From assembly GCF_002091675.1 (NCBI RefSeq), contig NZ_BDAE01000021.1, forward strand, positions 1 to 64,000: a stretch of DNA of 64,000 nucleotides. The letters are read 5' to 3'. The DNA comes from Pseudomonas luteola NBRC 103146. Lineage in GTDB: Bacteria > Pseudomonadota > Gammaproteobacteria > Pseudomonadales > Pseudomonadaceae. Within the stretch, counting starts at the first letter, position 1, and each line of letters starts with the position of its first letter. Position numbers and translations under genes: made by a program. Below are positions 52,768 through 63,111 of this stretch, piece by piece. The notes under the pieces were generated by a model. That model did not search any database. It was not told the DNA's origin and saw only the letters and a program-made list of their open reading frames with translations.

Positions 52768-54987
52768 TTAGGGTGCCAGATAACGCTCGTCGAGCCGTAC
52801 TCGCACCTTGTGCGGACGATCCATTGCATTGGCGCCTGCACTTACGTTGTAACTCCCTGCATGGATATGCCAGCTGTTGAGCCGCTCATCGAACCGGGCA
52901 ACCAGACGCGGATCAACCGTCACTTTTACCCGCTTGGTATGCCCTGGCTTGAGCTCAACGCGATCCCAGCCTACCAGGCGACTCGTGAATCCGTTTTTCC
53001 TGGATGGGTTTTCGATATAGAACTGCGGCGTATCGATACCCTTAACCCGCCCACGGTTGGTGATGTCCATGCTCAGCACCAGCTTGCTGCCACGTGTTTC
53101 GGCATTGAGGTTACTGTATTTGAACTGGGTATAGGACAGTCCATAGCCGAACGGAAATAGCGGCTTCTTGCCCTCTCGCTCATACCATTTGTAGCCCACG
53201 TCAGCACCTTCAATGTTGTAGTTCTCTGAGAAAAACTCCTCAGGTACTACAAAGGGACTGGAGGTTGTAGTTGAAGGGTCGCGCATGGTAGGCCGTGGCA
53301 GTTGGCTTTCATCCTGGAGAAAGGTAACCGGCAAACGACCAGATGGGTTGACACTACCAAACAGGACACCCGCAATGGCCTCACCGCCTTTGGCTCCGGA
53401 ATACCAGGCCTCCAGTACTGCTGGCACTCGGTTGAGCCAAGGCATCTTTACGGGTCCGCCTGTCTCAAGCACAACGGTTGTTCTTGGGTTGGCCTTAGCA
53501 ACCGCCTCAATCAAAGCATCCTGATTATCTGGCAGGCTTAAATCAGGAACATCGACGCCCTCGGTTGTCCATTGCTGAGCGAAGACGATAACGGCATCTG
53601 CACCTTTGGCCAGTCTGGCCGCCCGCTGAATATCCTCTCCGCTGTCATAGACCACCTGGGCGCGTGGCGCTTCGGCCTGGATGGCCTTCAACGGTGATGA
53701 GGGATGATAAACCTGGCTGACATAATCAGAACCCGCCGGCAGAACCAGGCTTCCGATGGGTGTCACCTGGGCAGAGCCGCCACCTGATAAAACACCGGCA
53801 TCCGCATGACTACCTATCACAACGATACGTCTTAACGTACGTGAGAGCGGTAACTGATTACGGTCATTTTTCAGAAGCACGATACCCTGCTCTGCCGTCG
53901 CCTTGGCCACCTTGGCATGAGCCTTGAAGTTTATGTCGGCGAGCTTGGGCGGATGATCAACCGCGCCCACAGCAAACAGGCTGCGCACCACGCGCATGGC
54001 CATGTCATCCAGCCGCTCCTGGGATACACGTCCTTCCTGCACGGCCTGCTTCAAAGGCTCGCCAAAGTAGGTGACTGGGTCCAAATTTTCACCGGACTCC
54101 TGATCCAGTCCTGCAAGCGCTGCTTTCTCAGTACTGGCAGTAGCGCCCCAGTCGGACATGACCCAGCCCTTGTACTTCCAGTCACTCTTCAAGACCTGAT
54201 TGATGAGAAAGGCATTTTCCGAGGTATAGGTGCCGTTGTATTGGTTATAGGAAGTCATCACCGAGCCCGGCTGACCTTTTTCGATAGCCAGCTCGAAGGC
54301 CAGGAGATCGGACTCACGTGCGGCCCCTTCCTTGATATCGGAGCTCACCGCCACGCGGCCCGTCTCCTGAGCGTTCAAGGCATAGTGCTTGATCGTCGAG
54401 ACAACGTGCTTACTCTGTATCCCTTTGATGGAGTAGCCTCCCATGATGCCTGCCAGTAGAGGATCCTCTCCCAGGTTCTCGAAGTTACGACCACTGCGGG
54501 GTTCCCGAACCAGATTGACGCCGCCAGCCAACATGACATTGATACCCTTGGCGTGTGCCTCGGTGCCGATAACCTTGCCACCTCGGTAAGCCAAATCAGG
54601 GTCAAACGTAGCAGCCAGCATCATGCTGGAAGGCAAGGCCGTGGCATTGTCGTTTGGGCGAATGTTTGAAGGATTGGCCACACCCATGCTGGCGTCACTT
54701 TCCTGTAACGCAGGGATGCCAAGGCGAGGAACCCCGGGAGCATAGCCTGCCGAACCGACAGCTCCGTCTGGCTTGGGCGTATTGCCGATTGGAAACGGAA
54801 AGCCCACCTGGGTGTGCAAGAGCGATATCTTTTCGTCGATGGTCATCGCCTTGACAGCAGCTTCGGCACGACTGTCTGCTGAATCTTTATGGTCAGTTGA
54901 GTGGGCAGCCCAGCCCTGATCAACGTTAAATAAAGCAGCACCCACTATTGCAAGCGAAAAACAACTACGCAGGTTTGTTATTTTCAT
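52768..54987 (-). CDS. GH3 beta-glucosidase (BglX-type), exported
   Basis: A 739-residue periplasmic or secreted enzyme with a signal peptide to about residue 27. The GH3 N-domain shows NFENLGEDP (169-177), KHYALNAQETGR (200-211) and nucleophile Asp279 in VMSDWGA. The C-domain (about 400 onward) and a fibronectin-III-like end (from about 640) complete the usual order. It removes terminal beta-linked glucose or related sugars from oligosaccharides, and could act on products of the GH5 enzyme at 15.5 kb. It is transcribed alone. Confidence 0.93.
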   Translation of the reverse strand: MKITNLRSCFSLAIVGAALFNVDQGWAAHSTDHKDSADSRAEAAVKAMTIDEKISLLHTQVGFPFPIGNTPKPDGAVGSAGYAPGVPRLGIPALQESDASMGVANPSNIRPNDNATALPSSMMLAATFDPDLAYRGGKVIGTEAHAKGINVMLAGGVNLVREPRSGRNFENLGEDPLLAGIMGGYSIKGIQSKHVVSTIKHYALNAQETGRVAVSSDIKEGAARESDLLAFELAIEKGQPGSVMTSYNQYNGTYTSENAFLINQVLKSDWKYKGWVMSDWGATASTEKAALAGLDQESGENLDPVTYFGEPLKQAVQEGRVSQERLDDMAMRVVRSLFAVGAVDHPPKLADINFKAHAKVAKATAEQGIVLLKNDRNQLPLSRTLRRIVVIGSHADAGVLSGGGSAQVTPIGSLVLPAGSDYVSQVYHPSSPLKAIQAEAPRAQVVYDSGEDIQRAARLAKGADAVIVFAQQWTTEGVDVPDLSLPDNQDALIEAVAKANPRTTVVLETGGPVKMPWLNRVPAVLEAWYSGAKGGEAIAGVLFGSVNPSGRLPVTFLQDESQLPRPTMRDPSTTTSSPFVVPEEFFSENYNIEGADVGYKWYEREGKKPLFPFGYGLSYTQFKYSNLNAETRGSKLVLSMDITNRGRVKGIDTPQFYIENPSRKNGFTSRLVGWDRVELKPGHTKRVKVTVDPRLVARFDERLNSWHIHAGSYNVSAGANAMDRPHKVRVRLDERYLAP

Positions 54988-55456
54988 GTCTTATCCCGAG
55001 CCGAGCGATTATCTTCTTATTGAATGTGCTTGGGATGTATCACTGCTCAAAGACCTACCCTAAACACGTTTGTCCGGAGCGTAATGAATGGGATATAGGG
55101 AATAGATGACGATGACGCCGAGCCCTCACTGATCCTTGAATTCAATCCTTCTTCTCTGTCCTTGATCGATACTCAACCGGTCGGCTCAGCTTACGTTTCT
55201 TTAACACACCGCTCTTCCGTCTAGAGGCTGAAAGGCTCTCCTCCTTCTAGCCGAGGAGAGCCGGCCGGCATGACCAACCGGGAGACAAAGGACAGGATAA
55301 CCAGGCGATCAAATCCATGATGCTGCTTATAACGCTCAGGCAATACAGGTGCGGTACCTTACAGAGGCTCAGCATCAACCACCGTAACGGCATGACGGAA
55401 TACTCTTCTTTACGGCAGACTTTTTCTGCTAAAGCGAGGCTATTTTGTAGGCAACA
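54988..55456. other. Intergenic, no gene seen
   Basis: Upstream region of the GH3 gene, about 470 bases. Short frames exist on both strands but without recognisable products. The part next to 54988 must hold the GH3 promoter. Confidence 0.4.
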
Positions 55457-55480
55457 AAAAACCCGCCGAAGCGGGTTTTT
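55457..55480 (-). terminator. Strong intrinsic terminator, best read on the minus strand
   Basis: AAAAACCCGC (55457-55466), loop CGAA, GCGGGTTTTT (55471-55480). On the minus strand this is a stem with TTCG loop and a run of six T. The nearest minus-strand gene is the chemoreceptor, ending about 200 bases away, so it may end that transcript's long 3' tail or a separate small RNA in 55481-55681. Confidence 0.85.
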
Positions 55481-55681
55481 GCTGACCGTGCTCGATATCC
55501 GTATCAAGCTGCCATCCTGGCTTGGTCATCATCCTTGACCTGACTGAGCGCGTCCTGCGCTCCATCCAATATGTGTAGATTAGGACATGACTTAACTGAG
55601 TAATAGCGCTGCTTTTCCCACGCTTGTGTAAGCCTTTTGCTATAGATAAAGCAGCTTGGCCCTACACCAGACTTATACCGA

Positions 55682-56992
55682 CTAGAGCTCGCTGGCAAAC
55701 CGTTTGACTGCTCCCACGACCTGTTTTGCCCCATCCTGAATCTCGACGATCGCCGTACCGGCCTGTGCAGCCAGATCCAGTCCCCGCGCGGCCTGTTCAC
55801 GGCTACTGGCCATGCTACGTACGGCGGTTTCGGTCATCTTCTGATTCTGCTGCACGACGCCTACAATTTCTTCAGTCGCCGAGCTAGTACGCCCTGCCAG
55901 TTGCCGTACTTCGTCAGCGACCACGGCAAAGCCTCGCCCCTGCTCGCCGGCACGAGCGGCTTCGATTGCGGCATTGAGCGCCAGCAGATTGGTTTGTGCA
56001 GCAATGCCACCAATCGTCTGGACGATGGAGTTGATCAGCAGTGACTGACGGTCCAGCGCTTCGATCCCCTCGGCAGCAGCTTGCATTTCAACCGAAATCT
56101 GCTGCATGGTTTCGACGGCATTATTCACGACCGCAGCGCCCCGCTGAGCGATGATGTCTGTTTGCCTGGAGATATCAAAGGCTATTCCGGCCGCTTCGCG
56201 CACCTCGGCCTCCCGAAGTACCTGATCCGTAACGACCGTTGCGAATTTCACGACCTTGTAAAGCCGGTTATGTGAGTCATAGACCGGGTTGTACGTAGCC
56301 TCGAGCCAGACTTCGACACCATGGCTATCGACGCGCCTGAAGCGGCCGGCAACAAATTCGCCCCGGTTCAGCTTGGCCCAGAACGCCTCATACTCTGCAG
56401 AGGATGCTTCTTGCTGTGTGCAGAAAATACGGTGGTGCTTACCTGCTATCTGCGGCTCTGAATACCCCATCGTCCTGAGGAACAAGTCGTTAGCCTTGAT
56501 CACCGTACCGTCAAGGTTGAACTCAATGACTGCCGTAGAGCGCAGCAATGCGTTGATGAAATGTTCATTCTCTTTGGCAAGCTCGATGGTTTTGGTCACT
56601 TCCTTGCCAAAGCCCTGGATATAGGAAAGCTTATTCTCTTGGTCGCGGACAGGTTGCCAATGGATGTTTAGCCAAGCGAGCGCGCCATCCTTGCGGATAT
56701 AGCGATATTCGTCACTGACCGGGAGCCCTTTGGCAACGGCTGCACGAAAGTTGTGGAAGCATGGCAACGTCTTCACATAGGGAGGCACAATATCTGCCAT
56801 CGGACGTCCTATCACCTGGTCAGCCGAGTAGCCCAGCGTCTGAAGAAATTTGCTGTTGGCACTCTGAATACGGAACTCAGGATCAAGGGTCAAGGCAACC
56901 ATGGAGTCATTCATTCCATTGACAATCTGACGTAACGCTGTCAGCTCTTCGGCCTGGACTTGCAAGTCCTTTTTCAAGCGAGCATTGAACAT
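55682..56992 (-). CDS. PAS-PAS methyl-accepting chemotaxis protein, cytoplasmic
   Basis: A 436-residue soluble chemoreceptor. After a coiled start come two PAS domains (about 20-140 and 148-265; [20 protein letters not shown] and [20 protein letters not shown]), then the MCP signalling hairpin tip [20 protein letters not shown] (highly conserved) and [15 protein letters not shown]. The signalling rods are short, and there is no transmembrane helix, so the receptor senses an internal cue, probably redox or a soluble ligand, as Aer-2/BdlA-type proteins do. BdlA of P. aeruginosa (biofilm dispersal) has the same two-PAS layout and similar length; this is the best comparison. Confidence 0.92.
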   Translation of the reverse strand: MFNARLKKDLQVQAEELTALRQIVNGMNDSMVALTLDPEFRIQSANSKFLQTLGYSADQVIGRPMADIVPPYVKTLPCFHNFRAAVAKGLPVSDEYRYIRKDGALAWLNIHWQPVRDQENKLSYIQGFGKEVTKTIELAKENEHFINALLRSTAVIEFNLDGTVIKANDLFLRTMGYSEPQIAGKHHRIFCTQQEASSAEYEAFWAKLNRGEFVAGRFRRVDSHGVEVWLEATYNPVYDSHNRLYKVVKFATVVTDQVLREAEVREAAGIAFDISRQTDIIAQRGAAVVNNAVETMQQISVEMQAAAEGIEALDRQSLLINSIVQTIGGIAAQTNLLALNAAIEAARAGEQGRGFAVVADEVRQLAGRTSSATEEIVGVVQQNQKMTETAVRSMASSREQAARGLDLAAQAGTAIVEIQDGAKQVVGAVKRFASEL

Positions 56993-57693
<701 letters not shown>

Positions 57694-57793
57694 TTATCTT
57701 CAAAGGTAACTTTTACAAAAGCATCCCGGCAGCGAATCGATATCGTCAAAATTCGATCAGCGGCCAGGAGTACTGTAAGGAGATCCGCTTTCG

Positions 57794-58138
57794 CTACACG
57801 GAAGTCTTGGCCGCGTACGCATCCATTACACGGGCTGAATACACCATAGCCGCACCCGCATTGATTGCTACCGCTACGCCCAGCGCTTCGGCAATTTCTT
57901 CTTTACTGGCGCCTTTCTTGATAGCGGCATCGGTATGGACCGTGATACAGCCATCGCATTGACGGGTGACGGCAACGGCCAGCGCAATCAACTCACGCGT
58001 CTTGGCATCTAGGTGGTTGGTCTTGTTACCCGCCTCGCTCAAGAGCGAGTAACCGCGCACCGTATCAGGGCTCAGCTTGCCAATTTCGCCAATGGTGCTA
58101 ACCAGTTGCTTCTGATAGGTGTTCCAGTCGTACATCAT
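57794..58138 (-). CDS. AhpD-like carboxymuconolactone decarboxylase-family protein
   Basis: A 114-residue alpha-helical protein. ATG 58138 follows AGGAG; the open frame runs 36 codons further upstream without coding character. The active-site motif is RQCDGCITVHTDAAIKKGAS with C-x2-C, the hydroperoxide/disulfide pair of the AhpD family. Such proteins reduce peroxides or act as thiol relays. The LysR gene upstream (58287-59222) is on the same strand, 148 bases away, so it may be the one controlling it. Confidence 0.92.
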   Translation of the reverse strand: MMYDWNTYQKQLVSTIGEIGKLSPDTVRGYSLLSEAGNKTNHLDAKTRELIALAVAVTRQCDGCITVHTDAAIKKGASKEEIAEALGVAVAINAGAAMVYSARVMDAYAAKTSV

Positions 58139-58286
58139 GGTGATTCTCCTGCTATCGGTTGGAGTGATGCGTTCCCAATGTTGAAAAGCAGTATCGGAGC
58201 GTCTGTAACGATAGTAGGCGTGCTCGTAGTGGACAAACACCACCACAACGCGATAACACTTTCACTCGATTCGGGAAAATCCGGCG

Positions 58287-59222
58287 TCAGGCAATGCGTT
58301 TCGTATCGAGCGCGGAATAGGCCTGGATCAAATCTGCAAATCCCGACCTGAGCCACTCATACAGTAGCCTGACGCCAGGAGAGAATTGCTTGCGGTGCGG
58401 GCAAACCATATGCAGCGCACAGCTCTCGCCGGGAATCTCCGGCAGCAGGACCTCCAACCGCCCGGCTAATACATCTGCACTGACATCCAGCCATGACTTG
58501 TAGATAATCCCTTCGCCCTCAAGTGCCCACCGGCGAACGATATCAGCATCATCACTCATCAGCGGGCCTTTGACGGCGATGGTTTCACGGCGACCATTGA
58601 CGTCGGGAAAGACCCAATTGTCATACACCCGACCATTGAGCATATAAAGCAGGCAAGGGTGCTCCGCCAGATCCTTGAGAGAGGCCGGCCGCCCGTGCCG
58701 CTCGAGGTAAGCAGGGGACGCGGCCAGCACCCGCCGATTCTCGGGCGCCAGTGGTAAGGCAATAAAGCTTGCGTCCTCCATCATCCCGTAGCGCAAGGCC
58801 ACATCAACCGGATCGCGAAAGACATTCGCCACCTGATCGGACAGAAACAACCGAAGCGCAAGACGGGGATGCTCGCGGCGAAATGCCGTGAGTCGTGGCA
58901 GGAGTACGTTACGTCCCAGGTCTGAAGGTACAGCCACCTGGATGACGCCCTCCAGCGCGGTGCTTTCCGGTTGAAGCCGCTCGCGCCCCTCCCTGAGTGT
59001 GCTGAGCACATCATTGGCATAGGGCAAGTACCGCTCCCCCTCCCCTGTCAGCCGGAGGCTGCGTGTTGAGCGCGCAAAGAGACGGATATCAAGCTCGCGT
59101 TCAAGACGCTGAATTGCAGCACTGACCTGTCCTGGCAAGAGATCCGCCTCTCTGGCCGCCGCCGAAAAACTGCCAAGCGCTGCCGTGCGAACAAACAAGG
59201 CCAGATCGTCGAAACGGATCAT
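58287..59222 (-). CDS. LysR-family transcriptional regulator
   Basis: A 311-residue LysR regulator, start ATG 59222 seven bases after AGGAGG (a GTG two codons earlier would overlap that site). Helix-turn-helix at about 18-37 (FSAAAREADLLPGQVSAAIQ), effector domain from about 90 with DPVDVALRYGMME. It faces the seven-gene run starting at 59368, about 145 bases away, and heads towards the AhpD-like gene on its own strand, so it probably controls one or both. Confidence 0.93.
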   Translation of the reverse strand: MIRFDDLALFVRTAALGSFSAAAREADLLPGQVSAAIQRLERELDIRLFARSTRSLRLTGEGERYLPYANDVLSTLREGRERLQPESTALEGVIQVAVPSDLGRNVLLPRLTAFRREHPRLALRLFLSDQVANVFRDPVDVALRYGMMEDASFIALPLAPENRRVLAASPAYLERHGRPASLKDLAEHPCLLYMLNGRVYDNWVFPDVNGRRETIAVKGPLMSDDADIVRRWALEGEGIIYKSWLDVSADVLAGRLEVLLPEIPGESCALHMVCPHRKQFSPGVRLLYEWLRSGFADLIQAYSALDTKRIA

Positions 59223-59367
59223 TTTCACTCCTCCTGAGAAAGTGCTGCTTGATTCTGCGGGTTTTTTTGGAGCTTGGCGACAGTGAAGATGCGGTCATGG
59301 CATGCAACGTCCCGATGCGAACGTAGCGACCCATCCCGTTATCCCGACACCACCTCAAGGAATTCTC

Positions 59368-59541
59368 ATGAGCCGCTTACTCAGTGAAGATACATCCGCT
59401 GAAGCCCAGGTCGAGCAAGACCGCGACACAGCCGAGAAGTGTACAGAGGCGAAGCCGTCATGCCATGACAAGAGCCCAACGCTGCCAACACTCGAAGCGG
59501 TAATAGAGCCGCCTTTCTGGATCACCAATGGTCTGCCTTGA
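59368..59541 (+). CDS. Small hypothetical protein (57 residues)
   Basis: ATG 59368 follows AAGGA by 6 bases. The product MSRLLSEDTSAEAQVEQDRD and onward to PTLPTLEAVIEPPFWITNGLP is acidic, with two cysteines and an aromatic Pro-rich tail. No family is recognised. It is the first gene of the run divergent from the LysR gene and lies 40 bases before the NTF2-like gene. Confidence 0.5.
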   Translation: MSRLLSEDTSAEAQVEQDRDTAEKCTEAKPSCHDKSPTLPTLEAVIEPPFWITNGLP

Positions 59542-59581
59542 TCATCCACAAACCCATCCGGTTTCAGAATGGAGATATTCC

Positions 59582-60133
59582 ATGACCAACACTTCTCGTT
59601 TTTCCCTGGCCGCTACAGCGGCATTTGCGTTATCCGCACTGCTTGCTGGCTTTACCCCTCAGGCTCAGGCTGCTAGCAACCCCTTGATTGAGCCTCGTGT
59701 GCTGATTGTTGACCCGGCGGCACAAGCTGATGCATCGGTTCAGGCAGCACGCCGATATGGTACTTTCTGGGCCACAGGTAACGAAGAGTTGGCTCGGGAG
59801 GCGCTTGCGCCTCAGTTCATGGATCGCACCCTTCCGCCAGGCAGAGCTCAAGGAGTAGAAGGGCCTCTGGCGGCCTCGAAGGCTTTTCGCGCCGCCGTAC
59901 CGGATCTGGATTGTCAGATCGAGCAGATGATCGTGGCGGGTGATCGGGTTGTGGCGCATCTGCGTTTTACCGGTCACTTCAGCGGGCAATTCCAGGGTAT
60001 TAAAGGCAAGGGACAACCGATTGATTTTATCGCGACCGACATCTACCGCATCGCCAATGGCCGCATCCAGGAGAACTGGCACATCGAAGATAACCTGACC
60101 TTTTTGCAGCAACTGGGTGTAGTTGGAGCATAG
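59582..60133 (+). CDS. Exported NTF2-like (SnoaL/ester-cyclase) protein
   Basis: A 183-residue protein with a signal peptide ending FTPQAQA-A (about residue 31). ATG 59582 follows GGAG by 7 bases. The mature part is an NTF2/SnoaL fold: ARRYGTFWATGNEELAREAL (about 57-76), RAAVPDLDCQIEQMIVAGDR and the final strand block ATDIYRIANGRIQENWHIED. Such domains bind or cyclise small hydrophobic molecules; a periplasmic location is unusual. It is second in the run after the LysR gene. Confidence 0.85.
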   Translation: MTNTSRFSLAATAAFALSALLAGFTPQAQAASNPLIEPRVLIVDPAAQADASVQAARRYGTFWATGNEELAREALAPQFMDRTLPPGRAQGVEGPLAASKAFRAAVPDLDCQIEQMIVAGDRVVAHLRFTGHFSGQFQGIKGKGQPIDFIATDIYRIANGRIQENWHIEDNLTFLQQLGVVGA

Positions 60134-60384
60134 CGGCTACACGCCAGACGTCATCTTTTTCCAGCCCCGGCTCCGTCAAGAAAACCGGGCTTTGTTTTTC
60201 CAGGGGGGATCCCTGGCGCGGCGTCAAAGCACTCATGCAGTATTGCTTTCCGCTTACTTCACTCCATTTTCACTGCGCCAGTGAAAGTCCTGCCCGTTTC
60301 GATGGCTGTTTGCTCCCGTCGTGAATCGCGATGATGGCTCCACGGTTAACGCCACTGTTCATATGTTCACTTACGGAGTCCCCC
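60134..60384. other. Intergenic spacer within the run
   Basis: About 250 bases between the NTF2-like and MDR genes. GGGCTTTGTTTTTCC with GGGGGATCCC around 60190-60210 is suggestive of a processing or termination site, but no clean hairpin with T-run was found, so the MDR gene may have its own promoter. Confidence 0.35.
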
Positions 60385-61392
60385 ATGAAAGCAATTGCCT
60401 ATACCCGGCACGGCCTGTCCATTGATGATTCTCGCTCGCTGGTTGATATCGAGCTGCCCACGCCAACCCCTGGTCCACGCGATCTTCTGGTTGAGGTTCA
60501 GGCCGTTTCGGTCAACCCTGTCGACACCAAAGTCCGTGGTGGCTCGGCTACTGACACGCCGCGCGTGCTTGGCTGGGATGCGGCGGGCGTCGTACGTGAG
60601 GTGGGGTCAGAGGTGACATTCTTCCAACCGGGTGATGACGTTTACTATGCCGGCTCGATTACCCGCCCTGGCACCAACAGTGAGTTTCATCTGGTGGATG
60701 AGCGTATTGTAGGCCGCAAGCCCGCCTCGCTAGGCGCGGCCGATGCCGCTGCACTCCCTCTGACATCCATAACCGCCTGGGAATTGCTCTTTGATCGACT
60801 AGGCATTCTGGAGAATGGTGGCAAAGGCGAAAGTCTTCTGATAGTCGGCGCCGCAGGCGGGGTCGGCTCAATCCTGACGCAACTGGCCCGACAGCTCACC
60901 CAACTTACCGTTATCGGTACAGCTTCGCGCCCTGAAACCCAGGAATGGATCCGAGCGCTTGGCGCGCACCATGTGATTGACCATAGCCAGCCACTCACTG
61001 AGGAACTGGCTCGCATCGGTCTCAAGGAGGTCAGCCATGTTATCAGCCTGACTCATACCGATAGCCATTTCCCACACCTTATCGAAGTGCTTCGCCCACA
61101 AGGGCGCCTCGCGCTAATCGACGATCCCGATACGCTGGACGTAGTACCCATGAAGCGCAAATCCCTGTCATTGCACTGGGAGTTGATGTTTACCCGCCCG
61201 ATGTTCGAAACACCCGACATGATCCGCCAGCATGAGCTGCTGAACCGGGTAGCGGAGCTTATCGACCAAGGCGTGCTGCGCTCTACGCTAGGAGAGCATT
61301 TCGGCCGGATCAATGCGCAAAACCTGCGCCGTGCCCACGCCCTTATCGAGAGCGGGAAGGCCAAAGGCAAGCTTGTCCTGGAAGGCTTTTAG
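60385..61392 (+). CDS. Zinc-type MDR alcohol dehydrogenase/quinone oxidoreductase (ZADH)
   Basis: A 335-residue medium-chain reductase starting at ATG 60385 (after GGAG), MKAIAYTRHGLSIDDSRSLV. The catalytic N-domain lacks the Zn ligand Cys and Glu of true ADHs, and the cofactor motif is IVGAAGGVGSILTQLARQL (about 152-170), giving NADPH-type binding. This is the zinc-binding alcohol dehydrogenase-like subgroup near QorB/AdhP-like quinone reductases. It reduces quinones or enones. Middle of the run divergent from the LysR gene. Confidence 0.9.
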   Translation: MKAIAYTRHGLSIDDSRSLVDIELPTPTPGPRDLLVEVQAVSVNPVDTKVRGGSATDTPRVLGWDAAGVVREVGSEVTFFQPGDDVYYAGSITRPGTNSEFHLVDERIVGRKPASLGAADAAALPLTSITAWELLFDRLGILENGGKGESLLIVGAAGGVGSILTQLARQLTQLTVIGTASRPETQEWIRALGAHHVIDHSQPLTEELARIGLKEVSHVISLTHTDSHFPHLIEVLRPQGRLALIDDPDTLDVVPMKRKSLSLHWELMFTRPMFETPDMIRQHELLNRVAELIDQGVLRSTLGEHFGRINAQNLRRAHALIESGKAKGKLVLEGF

Positions 61393-61413
61393 CCTCTGAT
61401 AAGGAGTAGCCCC

Positions 61414-61929
61414 ATGTCACGTATTGCTGCAGTCAGCACGACAACATCCCTGCTTCCGAAGGACATGCTCGACATCGTGTCCTTCTGGCGGCAGGCAGGT
61501 CATGAAACCTGTATGTTCTCGTGCGATGACCAAGCTCCTCTGGCACATATTGACCCTGTCGAATTCGACGCCCTGGCAGTGCTTGGTAGCAGCGATACGC
61601 TTTGCCCACTCGGTTACAACGAGTTGCTATGGGATAGCGTGCAAGGCTTCGATGCCATCAAGAAAACTGTTGCCGGCATAGGGACTGGGGCATTGGTACT
61701 GGCCCATGCCGGCCTGCTGGTTGGCAAGCGTGCCACCTGCAATCCAACACCCGCTGTGATCGCTGACCTCAAACTACACGGCGCCCTATACAGCAATGAA
61801 TCACCTGTCGTGGCCGGCTGGATCGTAACAGCGACACGAGGAGGCACTCATTCCTTTGCCGAAGCCGTTTTGAATAACTTAGCCGTCGCCAAGGCACCCC
61901 ATTTTCATTTACAAGGAGCCACCCAATGA
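61414..61929 (+). CDS. DJ-1/PfpI-like protein without nucleophile cysteine
   Basis: A 171-residue protein with the DJ-1/PfpI layout: DALAVLGSSDTLCPLGYNEL (about 51-70) then IKKTVAGIGTGALVLAHAGLLVG (about 82-104), where family members read AICHG with the reactive Cys. Here it is GIGTG, so the Cys and the following His are both replaced and the canonical hydrolase/glyoxalase chemistry cannot occur. The remaining fold (GWIVTATRG then HSFAEAVLNNL) is intact, so the protein may bind rather than catalyse. Start ATG 61414 follows AAGGAG. It overlaps the next gene by 4 bases (ATGA). Confidence 0.8.
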   Translation: MSRIAAVSTTTSLLPKDMLDIVSFWRQAGHETCMFSCDDQAPLAHIDPVEFDALAVLGSSDTLCPLGYNELLWDSVQGFDAIKKTVAGIGTGALVLAHAGLLVGKRATCNPTPAVIADLKLHGALYSNESPVVAGWIVTATRGGTHSFAEAVLNNLAVAKAPHFHLQGATQ

Positions 61930-63095
61930 AGCATTTGATTCCCACCCTGCTGGCCGCAACCATTGCCGCCGTGAGTACGTTGTCGTTTGCGGCAGCCCCT
62001 GCATCACAGGACTTGCCACATGAGACATCCATTGGCCAGCTGGAACCTGTGTTTGCGTTCTACGACGCCATGCCGACCGGCGTTACGGTTTCCGAGCAAG
62101 GCCGCCTCTTTGTCAACTTCCCACAATGGGGGGACAACGCACCTTTCAGCGTTGGCGAAATACGCGACGGTAAGGTAGTCCCCTACCCTGATCAGGCCAT
62201 CAATACGCCTGACCCAAAGGCACCGGCCAGGCATTTCATCAGCGTGCAAAGCGTTGTGGCAGACGGACAAGGACGCTTGTGGGTACTAGATACTGCTGCG
62301 CCGAAGTTCAGTGCTCCTCAACCTGGCGGCGCCAAACTGGTCGCGATCGACCTTAAGAGCAATAAGGTTGTGAAGACGCTGGTTTTCCCTGCCAACGTCA
62401 TCCTGCCGAGTACGTATGTCAATGACATGCGCTTTGACTTCCGTACCGGGAAGGAAGGTACAGTGTATGTCACCGACTCGTCTGTCAGCGGGCCGGGCGC
62501 CATCATTGTCATGGACATCGCCACCGGCAAGGCGACTCGCCGTCTTGATGGAGACGTCACGACCTCTGCCGACAAGCGTTTTATTCCTACCGTGGAAGGC
62601 GAAGCCATGCTGGCACGCGGCGCAGATGGAACCGCTAAACCGTTTGGTGTGGCATCCGATGGTATTGCCCTGTCGCCGGACGGTCAGACCCTTTACTTCA
62701 GCCCACTTTCGAGTCGCCACCTTTATGCAGTGCCAACCCGTCTGTTACGGGATGAGCATGTGACTGAAGCACAGCTATCGGCTGCGGTACTGGATATGGG
62801 CGAGAAAGGCGCCTCCGATGGCCTTGAAGCCGATGCCAATGGCGCCGTCTATGCCAGTGACTACGAGCACAACGGTATTCGCAAACGGCTTGCCGACGGC
62901 ACTTGGCAGACCATCGTCCACGATCCTCGTGCAATCTGGCCTGACACCCTGTCCATCGGGCCGGATGGCTATCTCTATTTCACGGCTAATCAGCTAAATC
63001 GCCAGGCTGGCTTTCATGGCGGCAAGGATCTGCGTACCAAGCCTTACAGCCTGTTCCGTGTGAAGATCAACGCCGCTCCGGCGCCAACCCGCTGA
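61926..63095 (+). CDS. Exported MRJP/Yellow-like protein (beta-propeller)
   Basis: A 389-residue exported protein with signal peptide to about residue 23 (LLAATIAAVSTLSFAAAP). The sequence FVNFPQWGDNAPFSVGEI and DGQGRLWVLDTAAPKF, then YVNDMRFDFRTG and GVASDGIALSPDGQTLYFSPLSSRHLY are hallmarks of the major royal jelly protein/Yellow family, a six-bladed propeller related to lactonases (SMP-30 type). Bacterial members are thought to be secreted dehydratase/lactonase-like enzymes without firm function. It is translationally coupled to the DJ-1-like gene. Confidence 0.88.
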   Translation: MKHLIPTLLAATIAAVSTLSFAAAPASQDLPHETSIGQLEPVFAFYDAMPTGVTVSEQGRLFVNFPQWGDNAPFSVGEIRDGKVVPYPDQAINTPDPKAPARHFISVQSVVADGQGRLWVLDTAAPKFSAPQPGGAKLVAIDLKSNKVVKTLVFPANVILPSTYVNDMRFDFRTGKEGTVYVTDSSVSGPGAIIVMDIATGKATRRLDGDVTTSADKRFIPTVEGEAMLARGADGTAKPFGVASDGIALSPDGQTLYFSPLSSRHLYAVPTRLLRDEHVTEAQLSAAVLDMGEKGASDGLEADANGAVYASDYEHNGIRKRLADGTWQTIVHDPRAIWPDTLSIGPDGYLYFTANQLNRQAGFHGGKDLRTKPYSLFRVKINAAPAPTR

Positions 63096-63111
63096 TACGG
63101 GAGAGCTCATC

